A stretch of 64,000 nucleotides of DNA from Thermodesulfovibrionales bacterium (GTDB lineage Bacteria > Nitrospirota > Thermodesulfovibrionia > Thermodesulfovibrionales > SM23-35): the NCBI GenBank assembly GCA_031082155.1, contig JAVHLL010000012.1, positions 1 to 64,000 of the forward strand. The letters are read 5' to 3'. Below the pieces are notes generated by a model, which had not been told where the DNA came from, did not search any database, and saw only the letters and a list, made by a program, of their open reading frames with translations. This document shows positions 8,915 to 16,109 of this stretch, in pieces (positions within the stretch are counted from its first letter, which is position 1; each line of letters opens with the position of its first letter). Position numbers and translations under genes: made by a program.

Positions 8915-8997
8915 TGATAGAGTATTCTTTTTAATAAATGAGGGAACATTTTTATCATAATGTTCAATAGGTTGCATTTTATCAAATGTTAAGTTAT

Positions 8998-9070
8998 TCA
9001 TTAGTAATCTCCCCGCACCCCTCTTTAGAAAAGAGGGGTATTATTCCTCCCTTTGTAAAAGGGCCCCATG
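8998..9070. repeat. C/G-block palindromes
   Basis: CACCCCTCTTTAGAAAAGAGGGG is followed by CCTCCCTTTGTAAAAGGGCC in the 800-base gap 8915-9714. The gap is otherwise filled by a DUF559 remnant and composite copy 2. Confidence 0.7.
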
Positions 9071-9206
9071 CAACCATTCCGTCCGAGTGCTTGATAATGC
9101 CTGATAGGGATTAGAGGAATGTTATAAAACAATGAAGTTATTATCTGGTGACTGTCAATAACATGTTTCTTTACCACAGAATTGGTAACTATTAGAAAAC
9201 TAATAT

Positions 9207-9238
9207 CCCCCTTTTCTAAAGGGGGTGAGGGGGATTAC
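9207..9238. repeat. C/G-block palindrome feeding into the DUF559 remnant
   Basis: CCCCCTTTTCTAAAGGGGG followed by TGAGGGGGATT. The GTG start of the ORF-track call falls in this repeat, and the first residues (RGITE) are repeat-encoded. Confidence 0.8.
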
Positions 9239-9245
9239 TGAAATA

Positions 9246-9443
9246 ATGCTGTTGTATAATCCTGACCTTAAACATATATCCAGACAGCTCAGGTCTCATA
9301 TGACAGACGCAGAAAATCTTTTATGGTCAAAACTGAGAAGAAAACATATGAAAAAACAGGGGTATAATATCTTGAGATTTTCAGATAGAGAACTCTTCAA
9401 AAACCTTCAAGGAGTATTGGAAAAAATGTATGCAAATTTGTAA
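9246..9443 (+). pseudogene. DUF559 (Vsr-like) endonuclease with central deletion
   Basis: The start YNPDLKHISRQLRSHMTDAE then LLWSKLRRKHM is the hallmark opening of DUF559 proteins. The end GYNILRFSDRELFKNLQGVLE is the hallmark close (normally LRVLRFSNxEVLxNLEGVL). The ~50 residues between them that carry the catalytic Asp/Glu/Gln core in the family are missing, so the two ends are fused in frame and a 65-residue product would be inactive as a nuclease. The ATG at 9246 is preferred over the GTG at 9225 inside the repeat. Family knowledge supports the assignment. Confidence 0.7.
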
Positions 9444-9480
9444 TCTCACTCAATCCATTTTTAGCAAATGGGTATTATTC

Positions 9481-9680
9481 AATGAATAACCCCACAGTCC
9501 CGAAAGCTTTCGGGGCGAGGTATCTAAAGATGTCATTCCGGCTTGTCCGGAATCTTTCTTTGCTTTTCAGTATTATTGTGTATACGCATTATCTCAGAAG
9601 GATTCCCGACAAGCGGGAATGACAGAATAAGGGATATAGTTACCCCGAAGCAAAGCTTCGAGGAATTCTTTTGATTAAAA
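9481..9680 (+). repeat. Composite four-hairpin repeat element, copy 2
   Basis: AATGAATAACCCCACAGTCC, then the CCGAAAGCTTTCGG hairpin, GTCATTCCGGCTTGTCCGGA, GGATTCCCGACAAGCGGGAA, CCCCGAAGCAAAGCTTCG and TTTTGATTAAAA. It has the same order and spacing as copy 1, and it ends about 35 bases before the next start codon. Confidence 0.85.
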
Positions 9681-9714
9681 AGCATAAAGAGCGAATCTTT
9701 CAAGGAGATTTATT

Positions 9715-10743
9715 ATGAAAACACTGTTAGTGACAGGCGGAGCCGGTTTTATCGGGAGCAACTTTGTCGACTATGTATTCAAAAAATATGATGATTACAG
9801 GATTATCGTTCTCGATATGCTCACCTATGCCGGTGACATAGACAACATCCCGCCGGAAGCAAGAAATTCAGACAGATTCGAGTTCTGGTACGGTGATGTC
9901 AATAACCTTGATCTTGTAAGCGATCTTGTCGGTCGTTCTGAAATTGTTGTACACTTTGCCGCTGAAACGCATGTGGCGAGATCGCTTTACTCGCAGAGGG
10001 TTTTTTTTGTTACTGATGTCCTTGGGACCCAGTCTGTAGCCAATGCCGTCTTGAAGCACTCTGCCAGGATAGAGAGGTTCATTCACATATCTACATCGGA
10101 AGTATACGGAACTGCTCTCTATGAACCTATGGACGAGGACCATCCCTTAAACCCCTCTACTCCTTATGCTGCAGCCAAAGCAGGAGCTGACCGGCTAGTA
10201 TATTCCTACATTGCTTCCCATGATATACCGGCCGTTATTATAAGACCGTTTAATAATTATGGCCCCAGACAGCATCTGGAAAAGCTCATCCCCCGTTTCA
10301 TAACCAGCTGTATCCTCGGAGAACCGTTGACTATCCACGGGGATGGCACAGCTGCAAGGGACTGGATTCATGCTATGGATACGGCAAGGGCAGTCGATCT
10401 TGCCATCCAGGCGCCGAAAGAAAGAGTAATCGGCCAAATCTTTAATATCGGGACGGGTCAAAGTTATACTGTTCTCGAAATTGCTCATATAATAACCAGG
10501 GCTTTCAATATGGAGAAGGGAAATTATTCTTTTATACCCGAGCGGTTCGGTCAGGTGCAGAAACATATAGCCGCCTCCGGAAAAGCAGAAGAAACCCTGG
10601 GTTTTTCTCCTGAAATAGCTTTTGATGTGGGATTACAAGAAACCATTGACTGGTATAAAGCACACCAGGCGCTCTGGTCTAAGCAACTGCCCCTGAGATC
10701 TGTTCCGATCAAGACAAAGGATGGGAGAGTGGTATGGTACTAA
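9715..10743 (+). CDS. SDR nucleotide-sugar 4,6-dehydratase/epimerase
   Basis: 342 residues. It has the Rossmann motif TGGAGFIGSNFVDYV, HFAAETHVARS, ISTSEVYGTALYEPMDE, the catalytic YAAAK, RPFNNYGPRQ and RDWIHAMDTARA. The extended-SDR core is like RmlB, GDP-mannose and LegB-type UDP-GlcNAc 4,6-dehydratases. TSEVYG rather than TDEVYG argues against a classical dTDP-glucose dehydratase and closer to LegB-type enzymes. It likely makes the 4-keto-6-deoxy intermediate used by the upstream aminotransferase. A clear AAGGAGA ribosome site precedes the ATG, and the promoter region is occupied by composite repeat copy 2. Confidence 0.8.
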   Translation: MKTLLVTGGAGFIGSNFVDYVFKKYDDYRIIVLDMLTYAGDIDNIPPEARNSDRFEFWYGDVNNLDLVSDLVGRSEIVVHFAAETHVARSLYSQRVFFVTDVLGTQSVANAVLKHSARIERFIHISTSEVYGTALYEPMDEDHPLNPSTPYAAAKAGADRLVYSYIASHDIPAVIIRPFNNYGPRQHLEKLIPRFITSCILGEPLTIHGDGTAARDWIHAMDTARAVDLAIQAPKERVIGQIFNIGTGQSYTVLEIAHIITRAFNMEKGNYSFIPERFGQVQKHIAASGKAEETLGFSPEIAFDVGLQETIDWYKAHQALWSKQLPLRSVPIKTKDGRVVWY

Positions 10744-10773
10744 CCATTATCCCGGCAAACAAACACTTTAAAA

Positions 10774-10895
10774 TCGTCATTGTCCGGCTTGACCGGACAA
10801 TCCAGTCCCGAAAGCTTTCGGGATTGAAAAAACTGGGTCCCCTCTTTGAGTCATAGACCGATCAAGTCGGGGAATAACAAACACCAGAGTTGCAC
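10774..10895. repeat. Variant hairpin repeats after the dehydratase gene
   Basis: CATTGTCCGGCTTGACCGGACAAT is followed by CCAG, then TCCCGAAAGCTTTCGGGA, then a decayed partner ending near ACCGATCAAGTCGGGG. It belongs to the paired-hairpin superfamily, with the small TCCCGAAAGCTTTCGGGA palindrome present again. Confidence 0.6.
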
Positions 10896-10918
10896 GTGTT
10901 AATTTGCCGGGGTAAAAA

Positions 10919-11167
10919 TTAAGATTGAATATGCCATTGTTCTGCAAAATTCTCAGCCATTATGGGATATCCTTTTGCTCGAAGCACATTACAGAAAGAT
11001 TTCAATAAGGGTTTGTAATCCTCTTTTTGGGCTAATTGATTTTTATCAACCGCCTTTACGAATTTTTCTGCATTTTCATGTAAATTAAGATCGCTCTTAA
11101 TATTTTCTATAAGTTGGTTGATCTCTTCCGCTGTGGTAGCCGATTCATTCTTGGATAGTTCATTCAT
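10919..11167 (-). CDS. Small hypothetical protein, paralog of its neighbour
   Basis: About 82 residues from the ATG that follows an AAGGAGAGGG ribosome site; the ORF-track GTG at 11185 is less likely. No family is recognised. It is soluble, probably helical and acidic, and ends LRAKGYPIMAENFAEQWHI. That closing pattern (KGYP-x3-A-x2-FA-x2-[WY]-xI) is shared with the adjacent upstream small protein, so the two are diverged tandem duplicates and probably cotranscribed. The gene lies at the border between the polysaccharide and cytochrome regions. Confidence 0.55.
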   Translation of the reverse strand: MNELSKNESATTAEEINQLIENIKSDLNLHENAEKFVKAVDKNQLAQKEDYKPLLKSFCNVLRAKGYPIMAENFAEQWHIQS

Positions 11168-11181
11168 TTCCCTCTCCTTAA

Positions 11182-11427
11182 TCACATATTCTTGGTGTTG
11201 ATATTATATCTTTTTGCAAATTCACCAGCATTTTCAGGATAACCTTTCATATAAAGCAACTCATAAAAATAATCCATTATATCTTTTATCTCTGAAATTT
11301 TATGCTCATCTATTAACTGAAAAATTTCTTTCGACATATATTCAGGGTCATTATACAAATTAAGAATCATGTATTCTATTCTTGTTATTATCATCACCTT
11401 ATCGGGCGGTAAAGATTTTTCGTCCAT
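11182..11427 (-). CDS. Small hypothetical protein, paralog of its neighbour
   Basis: About 81 residues, starting at MDEKSLPPDKV behind a textbook AAAGGAGA site; the longer ORF-track start adds an unlikely Cys-rich leader. It is soluble and helical, ending LLYMKGYPENAGEFAKRYNI, the same pattern as the downstream gene. Its stop lies 15 bases before that gene's ATG. Function unknown. Two small related proteins from one operon could pair with each other, which is speculation. Confidence 0.55.
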   Translation of the reverse strand: MDEKSLPPDKVMIITRIEYMILNLYNDPEYMSKEIFQLIDEHKISEIKDIMDYFYELLYMKGYPENAGEFAKRYNINTKNM

Positions 11428-11664
11428 GTATTCTCCTTTCCCAAGTAGAATAATAAAAAAACAGCATCTTTTGCAATTCAACAATCATAAGTATTTTCAG
11501 ACTTGAATCCTGGGACCTTTTTTCCAACGAAACAGGAAGTATCATAAATGTCAAAAATATATAATTTTATATAATAATATTTCTTAATTATTATGCTTCG
11601 CATTATGCGTAGAATACGTTATCGCTTTGCTTGCAGGAATTCTGCATTGAACCATATTTTTCCC

Positions 11665-11713
11665 TTGACAGAAAAATGGTATAAGTGTAAGCTTAAATTC
11701 GAAATTTAAGCTT
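11665..11713 (+). promoter_or_regulatory. Promoter-like box plus perfect stem-loop upstream of the cytochrome operon
   Basis: TTGACA (11665-11670) is followed at 11689 by AAGCTTAAATT-CGA-AATTTAAGCTT, a perfect 11-bp stem with a triloop, and then a run of T. The stem covers the expected -10/+1 area, so it could be an operator, a 5'-mRNA stabiliser or a short attenuator. The first cytochrome start is ~58 bases further on. The rest of the gap 11428-11771 shows nothing else I recognise. Confidence 0.5.
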
Positions 11714-11771
11714 TTTTATGTCCGTCTAATCTTAATGAATTATTATTAATCTACAAAGGGGGTTCAGATTG

Positions 11772-12608
11772 ATGAGCGCATACCGGTTTTGGAAAAAGGG
11801 ACGATTCCACTTTCTCTGGCTGCTAAGTATACCGGCAATTTTTTTACTCCTGCTTTCTTTTTCAGGCTGGCATGAGAGTTTTGCGGGCGATGCCCCCCAA
11901 CTGTCGACTTCTGACTGCATTAAATGTCATACCGCGGTCGTCAGGACTGTCGAAAGTAAAGGAGCAAAACATAAGTCTGCAATCTCCTGCCTTGACTGCC
12001 ACAAAGGACATCCACCTATGGTAAGCAAGGACAAGATCATACCGCCATGCAGCACGTGTCATTCGGGGAAAAAGCATTACGAGATCAGTGGATGTAACAC
12101 CTGTCACTCTGATCCTCATGCCCCTCTTGACATGCAATTGGGGGCAAACATCACAGGTCCATGTCTTTCCTGCCACGAACCGCAGGGGCTTGAACTTAAG
12201 GAACACCCTTCCCGTCATTCAAAGCTTTTCTGCACAACCTGTCACAAACAACACAAGCAGGTGCCTCCGTGTCTCCAGTGCCACAAAGCACATACCTCCG
12301 CAATGGTAAATAAGGACTGCCTTGTCTGTCACCCTGCACATCAGCCGCGCACCATCACCTATGGCCCCGATATGCCATCGCAATTCTGTGCAGCATGCCA
12401 TCAGAAGATTGGAAACACCCTGACGGGCACTGAAACGAAACACTCCAAACTCGCCTGTGTATTCTGTCATAAAGAGCGACACAAGATGATTCCTCAATGT
12501 GAATCCTGTCATGGTTCGCCGCATCCCGCCTCAATGACAGCCAAGTTTAAGAACTGTAATGCGTGCCATATAAGTGCACATAGTTTAGGAGAGGAGGTTA
12601 AGAAATAA
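11772..12608 (+). CDS. 12-heme periplasmic c-type cytochrome
   Basis: 278 residues from the ATG after an AAGGGGG site (the track uses the preceding TTG). It has a basic N-terminus, a hydrophobic helix (FLWLLSIPAIFLLLLSFSGW) and FAG, which could be a signal peptide or an anchor. Twelve CXXCH heme sites follow at close spacing (CIKCH, CLDCH, CSTCH, CNTCH, CLSCH, CTTCH, CLQCH, CLVCH, CAACH, CVFCH, CESCH, CNACH), with many extra His for bis-His ligation. It should carry electrons in the periplasm as a nanowire-like protein. The stop overlaps the next start by one base (TAATG), so the two are translationally coupled and related in sequence. Confidence 0.85.
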   Translation: MSAYRFWKKGRFHFLWLLSIPAIFLLLLSFSGWHESFAGDAPQLSTSDCIKCHTAVVRTVESKGAKHKSAISCLDCHKGHPPMVSKDKIIPPCSTCHSGKKHYEISGCNTCHSDPHAPLDMQLGANITGPCLSCHEPQGLELKEHPSRHSKLFCTTCHKQHKQVPPCLQCHKAHTSAMVNKDCLVCHPAHQPRTITYGPDMPSQFCAACHQKIGNTLTGTETKHSKLACVFCHKERHKMIPQCESCHGSPHPASMTAKFKNCNACHISAHSLGEEVKK

Positions 12609-13516
12609 TGAAGACCAGGAAGAAAGTAATGGTGCTTTCCGGTATCCTCATGCTCGTTCTCGTCGCATTATTCTCGTGCGCTTCACAACAGGTAGCTCCG
12701 GAAAAGCCACAGGAAATGCAGGTGGCCCAGGCTGAACAACCGGCGGCACCACCACCGCCAAAGGAAGAAAAACCGAAGTCCCTTTATGACGCCGATGTGA
12801 AACCACTTGCACCTGCGGAATGCGGGCGCTGTCATTATTCGGTATTCAGCCAGATCAAGAATGAAGGGGGCAAGCACAAACTCGATTGTACGCAGTGCCA
12901 TACCAAGTATCACGCGTATAATCCGGTGAAACAGAACTGGGCAGAGATTATGCCTAAGTGTGAAACCTGCCACGGTGTATTCCACGGACAAAAATTTACC
13001 GCATGTACTCAGTGTCATGCTCCTCATGCCCCGAAGACACAGATTGCGGTGAATGCCGAAACAGCGAAAACATGTGGCGACTGCCATGGCAAAGTTGCCC
13101 AGACACTTCAGCAATCTCCAAGCAAGCACACCAAGGTAGCCTGTGCAACCTGCCATCATTCGAAACATGGACTGATACCCTCATGCATGACATGTCATAA
13201 ACCACATACGGCAAATCAGACCGACAAAGACTGTCTTGCGTGTCATCCGGCACACTCACCGCTGACCATCGCTTATCCAAAAGATACCGCGAACAGCGTG
13301 TGCGGAGCCTGCCACGGAGCTGTATACAAAAAGCTTGAGGCAAGCACCGGCAAACACAAGCAGGTCCCCTGCGCCCAGTGCCACACGAAACACAGACTGA
13401 TTCCCAAGTGTCAGGAATGTCACGGTCAGCCGCATGGCGAGGTAGTGCTGAAGAAATTCCCGGACTGCCTTGCATGTCATGTTGACGTTCATGATCTGCC
13501 TTCAAAATCAAAGTAA
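12608..13516 (+). CDS. 12-heme c-type cytochrome lipoprotein
   Basis: 302 residues. The signal peptide ends in the lipobox LFSC (Cys at ~24), followed by a Pro/Ala/Gln-rich linker and twelve CXXCH motifs from CGRCH to CLACH. Spacing and phrases such as DKDCLACHPAHSPLTIAYPKD match the upstream cytochrome (NKDCLVCHPAHQPRTITYGPD), so the pair arose by duplication, one copy soluble or membrane-anchored and the other lipidated. The likely role is electron transfer at the periplasmic face of the outer membrane. A strong terminator follows directly, making these two genes a closed operon. Confidence 0.85.
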   Translation: MKTRKKVMVLSGILMLVLVALFSCASQQVAPEKPQEMQVAQAEQPAAPPPPKEEKPKSLYDADVKPLAPAECGRCHYSVFSQIKNEGGKHKLDCTQCHTKYHAYNPVKQNWAEIMPKCETCHGVFHGQKFTACTQCHAPHAPKTQIAVNAETAKTCGDCHGKVAQTLQQSPSKHTKVACATCHHSKHGLIPSCMTCHKPHTANQTDKDCLACHPAHSPLTIAYPKDTANSVCGACHGAVYKKLEASTGKHKQVPCAQCHTKHRLIPKCQECHGQPHGEVVLKKFPDCLACHVDVHDLPSKSK

Positions 13517-13519
13517 ATA

Positions 13520-13559
13520 AAAACACCCCCGGAAGTAGCCCTTCCGGGGGTGTTTTTTT
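13520..13559 (+). terminator. Rho-independent terminator
   Basis: AACACCCCCGGAAG and CTTCCGGGGGTGTT form a long GC-rich stem around a short TAGCC loop, followed by seven T. It closes the two-cytochrome operon. Confidence 0.92.
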
Positions 13560-13639
13560 CTTCTTTCCCCTTCTTCATAACTTTTTCATATTTCTTTCAC
13601 AGGATCTCCATGTATACGCGTTAGAATGAAGATATTATC

Positions 13640-13668
13640 TTGACAATATTACAGGAAAAAACTAAAAT
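13640..13668 (+). promoter_or_regulatory. Sigma-70-type promoter, very short leader
   Basis: TTGACA (13640-13645), 17-base spacer, TAAAAT (13663-13668). The next gene's ATG is only 13 bases after the -10, with no Shine-Dalgarno in between, so a transcript from here would be essentially leaderless. Confidence 0.6.
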
Positions 13669-13680
13669 ATTTGAAAAATT

Positions 13681-14631
13681 ATGAGTAAACCCAGAATTCA
13701 ATTTCATATCCTCACTCTTGTAATCCTGACTTTCGCTCTATTCACTATCGGAGTCTTTTCCCTTGCTCCGCCCGTAAGCGCTGAAGAGAACCCGTGCCTC
13801 ACCTGCCATGCCAAAATAAAAGAACCCCAGTTTGTCCATGCAGCAGTAGCCTTAGGATGCCAGACTTGCCACAAAACGGTTGAAGGGAAAAGTCATCCGG
13901 CCGAGAAGCAAAGTATCGTGCTTATTCAGAATCTACCAGGGGTATGCTTTACCTGTCACACTCAGTCAAAGTTTCAGGAAAAAACAGTTCATTCTCCTGT
14001 CTTAAGCGGGACATGTACCGGATGCCATGATCCTCACAGTTCGAACGTGAAAAAACTCTTAACAAACAAAATGCCGGGCTTATGTTTCAACTGTCACAAG
14101 GAATCAGCTTTTAAAGGGAAATATGACCACGCCCCTGTGTATGGTGGTATGTGTCCTGCGTGTCATTCCCCTCATAGTTCTCCAAATCAGAAACTCCTTG
14201 TCAGCCCATCGCCGGAAGTCTGCTACACTTGCCATGAAAAATCCAAATTTAATAAAAAGTATGTGCACGCAGTGGTAAAACTAGGATGCGATTCCTGCCA
14301 TGATCCACACAAAGGTGATTATATCAACCTGCTTTTAAAACAACCTGTTGAGCTCTGTTTGAGTTGTCATCCGAACAAAAATGATGGCCGCCATATCGTG
14401 AATGTCCCTACTGAGAAAATTCATCCGATAAGCGGAGTAAAAGACCCGAGTGTTGCATGGACAAAAAAGATACCTGATCCCGATCGGCCGGGATATGAGA
14501 TAGAAGTGCCTGACCCTGACAAGCCCGGACAGGAATTAACCTGTTTCAGTTGCCATGATCCTCACAGTTCTGATTACCGCAAGCTTTTTCCGGTCAAAAA
14601 TATATGCAAAAAATGTCACGTATATTATTAG
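13681..14631 (+). CDS. 11-heme cytochrome with doubled CXXCH motifs
   Basis: 316 residues. A signal peptide (TLVILTFALFTIGVFSLAPPVSA) is followed by eleven CXXCH sites. Several sit in the repeated pattern GxCxxCHDPHSSxxxKLL, the signature of the doubled-CXXCH (paired) family of periplasmic or cell-surface multiheme proteins. A Pro/Asp-rich spacer (IPDPDRPGYEIEVPDPDKPG) precedes the last two hemes. It opens the gene group containing two NHL lipoproteins, a barrel and two more cytochromes, so it is a candidate soluble electron carrier for a transmembrane conduit. No alternative ATG lies nearby, so this start is kept despite the missing ribosome site. Confidence 0.85.
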   Translation: MSKPRIQFHILTLVILTFALFTIGVFSLAPPVSAEENPCLTCHAKIKEPQFVHAAVALGCQTCHKTVEGKSHPAEKQSIVLIQNLPGVCFTCHTQSKFQEKTVHSPVLSGTCTGCHDPHSSNVKKLLTNKMPGLCFNCHKESAFKGKYDHAPVYGGMCPACHSPHSSPNQKLLVSPSPEVCYTCHEKSKFNKKYVHAVVKLGCDSCHDPHKGDYINLLLKQPVELCLSCHPNKNDGRHIVNVPTEKIHPISGVKDPSVAWTKKIPDPDRPGYEIEVPDPDKPGQELTCFSCHDPHSSDYRKLFPVKNICKKCHVYY

Positions 14632-14671
14632 GCAGAAAAAACATTTTCTTATAAAGAGATTATTTATTTTT

Positions 14672-14773
14672 AGTGTCATTCCCGCTTGTTGGGAATCCTT
14701 CCGAATCTTATCGCTTTTGATTGGCGATTGGTTCGAGTTTTCAGGAAAGATTCTGGAAAAGCCAGAATGACAG
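14672..14773. repeat. Paired-hairpin repeat (GTCATTCC family)
   Basis: GTCATTCCCGCTTGTTGGGA ... GATTCTGGAAAAGCCAGAAT-GAC, in the 236-base gap between the 11-heme gene and the first NHL gene. Confidence 0.8.
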
Positions 14774-14867
14774 AAATGCAGAACATCTTTTTCTTTATTA
14801 CTGTAATATAAAACCGGGATTCAGTGATTGTCATTGTGACCCCTGAACTTGTTTCGGAGGAGGGAAT

Positions 14868-15908
14868 ATGATCTTTCAAGGTGTAACTCCCCAAAGAATT
14901 CTTTCTGTTCTCTGTCTTGCTCTTATGGCAACTTTATTTGCCTGCACAACCACCTCTCCTACAGTACCCGATAAACCTACAGGAGAATATATATGGCCCT
15001 CGCCGCCTGCTACTCCCCGTATCAAATGGATAACTCAATGGTCTAACCGATATGACTTTGGTAAACCGAGCGATGTGATGGAATTCTTAATCGGGAAGGA
15101 GCGCGTTGAGCGACTGAGACGGCCAAACGGCATTGTCACGGATACTGCAGGCAATGTGTATGTTGCAGATTCAGAGGCTCATGTTGTTTTTGTCTTTGAT
15201 CAGGAGAAAAAAGCCCTCAGATTTCTCGGCTTGGGAAGACTTGGCTTTCCAGTGGGAGTTGCAATAGACAACAAGAGAGGTATAATCTACGTATCGGACT
15301 CCAAGTTTGATAAAGTGTTCGGATTCGATAAAAATTCAGACGACGTCAAAGTAACATTTGGTGGACCGAGTGAATTTAAAAACCCGTCAGGAATGGTCTA
15401 TGATGAACAGAGAGAAAGGCTCTATATTGCTGATACGCAGAACCACCTCGTAAAGGCCTTTGACAGCGGAGGCCGCCACCTTTTCACAATCGGCAAGAGA
15501 GGGATGGAAGACGGAGAATTTAATTTCCCTAGTTATGTAGCATTAGATAAGACCGGGAAAATCTACGTTGTTGATTCGTTTAATTTTCGTATTCAAGTAT
15601 TTGACCCAGATGGCAAATACATCCGCAAATTTGGCAAACTCGGCGATGCTTCAGGGGCCTTTTCACGTCCGGCCGGCATCGGCGTGGATTCCGACGGCAA
15701 TATTCACATTGTTGACACCGCGTTTAATAACTTTCAGATTTTCAACATCGAAGGGCGATTATTGCTCTGGATCGGCACCACAGGGAAAAAACCGGGTGAG
15801 TTCTACCTTCCAACAGGCTTATACATCGATAACCAGGACAAAATATATGTATCGGATACTTATAATCAAAGGGTTCAGGTATTTCAATATTTAAAAACTC
15901 CGAAGTAA
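14868..15908 (+). CDS. NHL-repeat (beta-propeller) lipoprotein 1
   Basis: 346 residues behind a GGAGGAGGG ribosome site. The signal peptide ends in a lipobox-like ATLFAC. Then come about six NHL blades of the type GIVTDTAGNVYVADSEAHVVFVF, ending YIDNQDKIYVSDTYNQRVQV. NHL propellers are rigid protein- or ligand-binding scaffolds, and several Geobacter-type electron conduits include them, so a structural role at the outer membrane is plausible. It is paralogous to the second NHL protein on the other side of the barrel gene. Confidence 0.82.
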   Translation: MIFQGVTPQRILSVLCLALMATLFACTTTSPTVPDKPTGEYIWPSPPATPRIKWITQWSNRYDFGKPSDVMEFLIGKERVERLRRPNGIVTDTAGNVYVADSEAHVVFVFDQEKKALRFLGLGRLGFPVGVAIDNKRGIIYVSDSKFDKVFGFDKNSDDVKVTFGGPSEFKNPSGMVYDEQRERLYIADTQNHLVKAFDSGGRHLFTIGKRGMEDGEFNFPSYVALDKTGKIYVVDSFNFRIQVFDPDGKYIRKFGKLGDASGAFSRPAGIGVDSDGNIHIVDTAFNNFQIFNIEGRLLLWIGTTGKKPGEFYLPTGLYIDNQDKIYVSDTYNQRVQVFQYLKTPK

Positions 15909-16109
15909 TATATTTTTTGCCTCTGAAAAAATACTCTTTCATGCGTTTGACTTATGTTTTTCCAAAGAGTCGAATTCCTTAAAAAAGCCTTTATTTTCAA
16001 AGTTTTATTATTTAAAATACTATTGATAACTTAATAAATTTTCTTATCAAGATATCTTGCGCAGTACACTGGTAATTCACAGGAATGTGATGGAGGAGGA
16101 TATTTTTGT

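Noticed and set aside
12996-13526. 176-residue minus-strand ORF
   Set aside because: Shadow of the 12-heme lipoprotein cytochrome; its Cys-rich look comes from reverse-reading CXXCH codons.
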